Shown in pieces: positions 17,801 to 20,931 of a DNA stretch of 20,931 nt. Origin of the DNA: Ophiothrix spiculata (Eukaryota; Echinodermata; Ophiuroidea; Amphilepidida; Ophiotrichidae); assembly GCA_000969725.1 (NCBI GenBank), contig JXSR01S035513.1. One strand, written 5' to 3'. How positions within the stretch are numbered: the first letter of the stretch is position 1; every line of letters begins with the position of its first letter. The translations under genes and the position numbers were made by a program. The notes beneath the pieces are model-generated. The model saw nothing but the letters and a program-made list of their open reading frames with translations. It was not told where the DNA came from and did not search any database.

Positions 17801-19954
17801 ACATCGTTCGCATGTAGCACTGTTAAGGAGACGATTACATGATCTTCTGACTACAGATAGCGCTCTATACGTTTCCAAACGGTCATTTTTCGATCTGTTT
17901 TTCTCTAAATATTTATATCGTTCATGTGTCGATATTAAGGAATTCCTTGGTCGATACTCTAATTCCTGTGTCTAAATTCACAAGGAGCGTGACATATCGC
18001 GCACATAAAACCATGTTCAGGGGCGCTGTAGGAGCGCCGGCACGATCGCGCTCCTCAGAAATGAAGGTCTGAATCTGCAACGTGACAAATGTTTTGTTGA
18101 TCACCGGGAATGCATTTGTAGACAAGGAAAATCACATGGAGATATCGCCTCTTGATCTTAAAACACGATCTGATTCACTGCGATTGATAATCTTGTTCAT
18201 TCAGATCGTGCGGGGAACTATTTCAATTCCGTAGAACCTATACCGTACGCAAAACAAATGACCCATTTAATGATTGCATCACCAACATGGCCTTGAATGT
18301 CATAGCTTAATCCATTGCTTTTGAAGGGGTGATTTCAATTATTAAAGTCAATTTTGTAGCGCCTGCTTTTAATCTCTGGCTGGAATAGTCAAACATCTAT
18401 GAAATAATGGTATCGCCAAGCTACGTCACATTAATATTAATGAGATCCCATAATGCAATCTGGAATGTGACAATATTTTGTTGACATCGTTTGATCACCA
18501 GGAACGCATTTTAGACAAGAAAAATCACATGCAGATATCGCCTTTAGCGGAAATAAATGACCAAAGTGAATAGTAAGTTTCTTAGATATTAATTATATGA
18601 AGTAATCAAGCCAATTTGTTTGGAGTCATATTGTCACATTTAGGTGCGTTACAAATTCCGGAACGCTGGCTCCATTGAAATACGTGGTTGCAAGGTTGCC
18701 GAATTCGCTTAGCGTCAGTGCCTCATTTAGGATATGAGGCATGAGTTCAGTGCAAATCGCCTCTAGTGGATATAATTAACCAAAGTGAATAGTAAGTTTG
18801 TTTGATAACAATTATATGACATATGCTTACTTTGCTTCGTTCTATTTTTTTATTAAATTCATTTGCTGTTCCTACACTGTCTGGGTCGGACAAGTATTTT
18901 ACGTATATATATATATAAGAGAGGGCGCTAATGCTTATTGCAATTGGCAACGAAATCAGTCTCTGTACTAGACTTGTTACGGACGCGGATCCAGTATAAT
19001 ACTATATCTATCGTCGGACTCGGACTGTGCAGTGACTGGAATATGGCTCGTACGAAAAAGTTACGACAATACATGAAAAGAGAAGGATAATGATGGATTT
19101 AATCTTATATTTGGCGGATTATACTTATGTATTTGATCAAATTATAACAGATTTTGATGCGAAATCAAGTTAGTCATTCGGACTCGGATCGTATTTTATT
19201 CGTTTACTGGTAAGTATTTATGAAACTATAAAGGGTAAAACCAGTCAAATTCATCACGGACAAGTGTTGTGGAAATTTTTGACCTTACGAACCTTACACA
19301 TTTTACATCATTTCATATCGATCCGGGAGTCCGGATCCGGAGTATGGATCCGAGTTTTAGTATTTACCGTCACATGTAGCCGTAAGGTGCGTTACAAATT
19401 CCGGAACGCTAGCCCTAATTTAAGGTATAGGGCCTAATAGGCTTCCGAATTCGGCATCAGTGCCTCATATAGTATATGAGGCACGAGTTCAGTGCAACCA
19501 CGGCCTTACATATTCCGGAACGAACGCTAGCCCTAATATTAGGTATAGGCTGCCGAATTCGACGTCAGTGCCTCATACAATATATTATAGTATATGATAT
19601 GTATAGTATTTTTAATAATTAAATTTCTCCGTTCGCCGGGTTTTTGGAGAACGGCGCTTGTTGCTTCAATGGTTTGCGTGAAAGTCGCACATATTTACAG
19701 CGTGTGATTGGCCTAATTCCAGTGCTTGTGAAGCGCCGACGATCGTTAAACGATGCAGTACGCAGGGAAATTTGAGGCACGAGTTCAGTGCAAGTTATAA
19801 TTATCTTAGACTTAACTTCTGTCTTAAGACTTAGACTTAACTTAAGCTTTAATTTACTCACAGATTTTACTCTTCCTAATAAACAAACGGAATGCCCTTG
19901 GTACTTTGGCAACATCGAACCATTAACTCTTGGTTTGGGTTGATCTGGATCCAT
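14755..19954 (-). CDS. RPA3: RPA3, replication protein A 14-kDa subunit (complete, four exons)
   Basis: RPA3 is the smallest subunit of the RPA heterotrimer. It holds the RPA1-RPA2-RPA3 core together for single-stranded DNA binding in replication, repair and recombination in the nucleus. The exons in coding order are 19954-19862, 17149-17075, 16192-16087 and 14840-14755: 360 bp, 119 residues plus TAA, against about 121 in human. The intron phases are 0, 0 and 1. The product is one OB fold: N-terminal PRVNGSMLPKYQGHSVCLLG (as in family PRxxxxMLxxxxxxxVxxxG), strands around FTMTLSDDVDVEIFIPDP, then IEGITEVIGEVGANSSHIQC, and the C-terminal trimerisation helix with LYDEAVKMIQEFPDFYKQG. The family signature LYNEAVxxIxxFPxFY is clear. 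The start ATG (19954-19952) has A at -3 and G at +4. An in-frame GTG two codons earlier is not needed. The gene converges on MIOS. Confidence 0.96.
14909..15302. mobile_element. hAT-like MITE, 394 bp, in RPA3 intron 3
   Basis: It has a perfect 15-bp terminal inverted repeat, CAAGGGTTTAGCCAG (14909-14923) and its complement (15288-15302). Subterminal GGGCGTCC / GGACGAC words follow. The left flank ATCACACC and right flank TTCACACC (two bases beyond the end) are a near-match target duplication. The target resembles the unit of the adjacent tandem repeat. No coding. Confidence 0.8.
15309..15497. repeat. Tandem repeat, three units of about 60-66 bp
   Basis: The units start at 15309, 15369 and 15435 with CAC[CT]TAGCTATACTTT. 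They continue GATCATC, an AAATA-type spacer, GC[GA]GGAATT, GGGCTTTTC-like sequence and ACATAATA. They differ by substitutions and small indels. The 65-codon open frame here is a by-product. Confidence 0.85.
15706..15993. repeat. Possible MITE with diverged ends
   Basis: TGGCGTAACCAGACTTTTGA near 15706 and the complement of 15966-15993 (GCGTGGCCAGAGTTTTTGA) share GCGT, CCAGA and TTTTGA in order. The ends have decayed, and no target duplication was found. It lies in RPA3 intron 3, upstream of exon 3 in genome order. Confidence 0.4.
16087..16192 (-). CDS. RPA3: RPA3 exon 3
   Basis: It is 106 bp after the acceptor CTCCTTCCAG and before the donor GTAAGA. It encodes LQDMIEGITEVIGEVGANSS then HIQCMHYVNHGNVDF, matching the GIVEVVGRVT region of RPA3. 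It ends with the first base of an Asp codon completed by exon 4. Confidence 0.95.
16461..16557. repeat. Foldback element, about 97 bp
   Basis: AAAGCACTCGTTTTGG (16461-16476) is perfectly complemented at 16542-16557. An inner pair TACCATTT / AAATGGTA (16504-16511, 16525-16532) extends the fold around a TTTTCAAAA turn. It lies in RPA3 intron 2, and a diverged relative is at 10487-10611. Confidence 0.85.
16685..17014. repeat. Inverted-repeat element, 330 bp, in RPA3 intron 2
   Basis: AGGAGCTTGGTCC at 16685-16697 matches the complement of 17002-17014 at 12 of 13 positions. A central near-palindrome, TAATTATGG TTA CCATAATTA, lies near 16853-16873. No flanking duplication was found. Its right edge is only 60 bp from RPA3 exon 2. 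Confidence 0.6.
17075..17149 (-). CDS. RPA3: RPA3 exon 2
   Basis: It is 25 complete codons between an acceptor reading CTATTTACAG and the donor GTAAGT. It encodes VDQNGSSFTMTLSDDVDVEI then FIPDP, the central OB-fold strands. Both boundaries are phase 0, and the reading joins exon 1 and exon 3 without frame loss. Confidence 0.94.
17150..18074. other. RPA3 intron 1, exon-2-proximal part
   Basis: It is non-coding. Around 17705-17735 there is an imperfect ATCC microsatellite. At 18019-18056, competing hairpins GGCGCT/AGCGCC and AGGAGCGC/GCGCTCCT form a small GC-rich structured patch. The short frames at 17336-17617 and 17778-17975 show no known motif. Confidence 0.5.
18075..18153. repeat. Mosaic repeat module A, copy 1
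   Basis: It aligns to 18460-18545. Shared words are CTG[CG]AA[CT]GTGACAA, TTTTGTTGA, GATCACC[GA]GGAA, GCATTT, AGACAAG, AAAATCACATG and AGATATCGCCT. Similarity by eye is about 80-85%. Confidence 0.75.
18460..18600. repeat. Mosaic repeat module A copy 2 joined to module B copy 1
   Basis: The left half matches 18075-18153. From ATCGCCT (18537) onward it matches 18756-18820 instead, sharing GACCAAAGTGAATAGTAAGTTT-like sequence (AACCAAAG in the partner) and AATTATATGA. The switch of partners marks a mosaic of repeat modules. Confidence 0.75.
18643..18755. repeat. Palindromic repeat module P, copy 1
   Basis: It starts GGTGCGTTACAAATTCCGGA and ends GAGTTCAGTGCAA. It contains GCCGAATTCG and the inverted pair TGCCTCAT / ATGAGGCA. 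It aligns to 19386-19497 and to the split copy 19502-19793. It joins module B (18756 on) directly. Confidence 0.85.
18756..18820. repeat. Mosaic repeat module B, copy 2
   Basis: It reads ATCGCCTCTAGTGGATATAA, then ACCAAAGTGAATAGTAAGTT, then AATTATATGA, matching 18537-18600 with few differences. Upstream it is joined to module P rather than module A. Confidence 0.75.
18821..19385. other. RPA3 intron 1, central part with TATA run and GGATCC/CGGAC words
   Basis: A TA run ending TATATAAG lies at about 18904-18919. CGGACTCGGA occurs near 19016 and 19180, and GGATCC at 18988, 19336 and 19347. A 15-codon frame at 19043-19090 (+) begins MARTKKL. Nothing here is supported as a gene. Confidence 0.45.
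19386..19497. repeat. Palindromic repeat module P, copy 2
   Basis: This is the clearest copy. GTGCCTCATAT AGT ATATGAGGCAC is a perfect 11-bp inverted repeat with a 3-nt loop, near 19460-19484, followed by GAGTTCAGTGCAA. A second small palindrome GCCCTA...TAGGGC precedes it. Confidence 0.88.
19502..19793. repeat. Palindromic repeat module P, copy 3, interrupted by about 180 bp
   Basis: The left half, 19502 to about 19597, matches copy 2 through GTGCCTCATA and TATATGA. The right half resumes at 19774 with GAGGCACGAGTTCAGTGCAA. The intervening sequence is richer in CpG and lacks terminal repeats. TGA at both breakpoints is a possible short duplication or microhomology. Exon 1 of RPA3 begins 68 bp further right. 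Confidence 0.75.
19862..19954 (-). CDS. RPA3: RPA3 exon 1 (start codon to KS)
   Basis: It is 31 codons from ATGGATCC to AAATCT, followed by the consensus donor GTGAGT at 19861-19856. The translation starts MDPDQPKPRVNGSMLPKYQG and ends LLGRVKS. The open frame runs on into the intron for about 80 codons, but that extension is a low-complexity KLKLKLSLSL stretch with no RPA3 similarity, while splicing at GTGAGT restores the family sequence GRVKS-VDQNG. Confidence 0.94.
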
Positions 19955-20041
19955 TGTCACGCTAAAATGTGGTATTAATTTGACGAAAAAATATCAACTT
20001 GAGCGTGAACGGCGAAGAACGGTGTTTTGTTTTTCTTCAGA

Positions 20042-20052
20042 TGGCGCGGAAT
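20042..20052 (-). promoter_or_regulatory. Possible E2F-like site in RPA3 5' region
   Basis: GGCGCGGAA on + (TTCCGCGCC on the gene strand) differs by one base from the E2F consensus TTTSSCGC. It lies about 90 bp upstream of the ATG, in a short GC-richer patch. RPA genes are often cell-cycle controlled, but a single imperfect site is weak evidence. Confidence 0.25.
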
Positions 20053-20357
20053 TAAAGTTCAAAGGTCAATGAGCCTCGTATATCAACATTAAATTTACAC
20101 GAAAGAAAGTATTCTTTCAGAGGATTCTGAAATTCACAATATATGAAAGGCTTACATTTTTAAGTAATTTAAATTTAAAAAATTGTTGCATTAATTTTTT
20201 GAATAATTGTACTTTTCAGTATTAATTCAATCAAATATTTTCATCTTTATCAATCAATCATGCAAATGAGACAAATAGTGGTCCCCGAAGTAGTAGAGAC
20301 TCAATCTTTAATACTGCATATAGATGTAATACAAAGTTGAAGGATACCTACCAAAAC

Positions 20358-20411
20358 ATACAAAAACACTTCCGGGTTTTAAAGATACAAAAACACTTCC
20401 GGGTTTTAAAG
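20358..20411. repeat. Exact 27-bp tandem duplication with ETS-like motif, upstream of RPA3
   Basis: Positions 20358-20384 and 20385-20411 are identical 27-bp units. Each contains CACTTCCGGGT, which on the RPA3 strand reads ACCCGGAAGTG, close to the ETS/GABP consensus CCGGAAGTG. The pair lies about 400 bp upstream of the RPA3 start codon. The duplication is certain; a regulatory role is inferred. Confidence 0.85.
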
Positions 20412-20931
20412 TGTTGCTATTTTTAGAATTTGACAACCGAATCTTTGTGAATGGGGAAAACAAAACTGGCATTTATTGTTGCAATTATTGATGTATGGTA
20501 ATTCTGAAGCTGTGAAAATTGTAAGTAGCTGCCAAAATATATATTCAGCATTGCCATTGTAGGATTGAATTAGAATTTGTAATTAGAAATAAATAAAAGA
20601 ATATCATGACAAACAGCATGAAACAGTCTGGGCAAATATGCCACATCCAATCATTTGACTCAAATTTTAAGGCCTGATTATTTTGCCAACCAATCAAGGC
20701 TTTAATCAGGCAAAGGATGAAAGGGTTCATGATCGTGTCCATCTTATGCCATTCAGTTGTTGCTTTGATTGTCATCTCACTTTTGTTGAAGGGACAATTC
20801 TAGTTTGCAGCAAACTTAGTAAGACCGGGTAGAAGACATTCTCTTTTATCAGGAAGGTCTTTTATCTTTTACGAATTCTCCCCTATACTAAGTTTGCACA
20901 TTGAGCTATACAAAACCGAGGAGCGCCAAAA

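Larger units (their letters stand above)
19955..20931. other. RPA3 upstream region; no gene seen
   Basis: Apart from the 27-bp tandem duplication and the GC-rich patch near 20040, this stretch is AT-rich. It has no open frame with recognisable similarity and no splice-bounded exon that I can support. An ATG at 20041 opens only a four-codon frame. A divergent neighbour, if any, starts beyond the window. Confidence 0.6.

Noticed and set aside
19619-19861. Downstream extension of the RPA3 exon 1 open frame
   Set aside because: A consensus donor GTGAGT and the in-frame join to exon 2 show this part is intron. Its sequence is low-complexity.
19955-19960. GTG ACA as an upstream start for RPA3
   Set aside because: GTG is not an expected start in animals, and the ATG at 19954 has a good start context.

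Overview
This window is animal nuclear DNA. It is AT-rich and intron-rich, has no bacterial-style gene packing, and splice junctions follow GT/AG rules. The mix of hAT-like, TTAA-flanked and Penelope-like repeat debris fits an invertebrate, probably a marine one. A non-vertebrate deuterostome is my guess, but the sequence does not settle the taxon.

Two genes can be supported, and they converge. On the + strand, the last three coding exons of MIOS (a GATOR2 subunit of nutrient sensing to mTORC1) lie at 3244-3373, 4803-4905 and 6816-6915. They encode the C-terminal Cys/His zinc module; all upstream exons are outside the window. On the - strand, a complete four-exon RPA3 gene (14-kDa subunit of replication protein A) runs from 19954 down to 14755. 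It encodes 119 residues, and its exons join in frame without a gap. As I recall, MIOS and RPA3 are also adjacent and convergent in human (7p21.3), so the pair looks like ancient conserved microsynteny. The two proteins act in unrelated pathways (amino-acid signalling at lysosomes; single-stranded DNA binding in the nucleus), so adjacency does not imply joint function.

Layout: 1-3243 is MIOS intron with a dispersed repeat, a perfect 18-bp hairpin and a decayed Penelope-like element whose GIY-YIG endonuclease remnant reads on the - strand. Positions 3374-6815 are two more MIOS introns. Positions 6916 to about 7610 are the probable MIOS 3' UTR, which carries nested inverted repeats. The gap between the genes (about 7600-14750) is a transposon graveyard. 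A 2.4-kb hAT-like element (8019-10409, 8-bp target duplication) contains two further elements (8645-9064 and 9634-10193), followed by several MITE-like inverted repeats. Positions 14841-19861 are RPA3 introns, with another hAT-like MITE inserted beside a tandem repeat, a foldback element, and in intron 1 a mosaic of palindromic repeat modules. Positions 19955-20931 are the RPA3 upstream region, with an exact 27-bp tandem duplication that doubles an ETS-type motif.

No tRNA, rRNA, CRISPR array, origin or prokaryotic operon was seen. Most long open frames here are chance or lie in repeats. I found no convincing new molecular system. The best leads are the conserved gene pair, the nested transposons and the unexplained palindromic modules in RPA3 intron 1.
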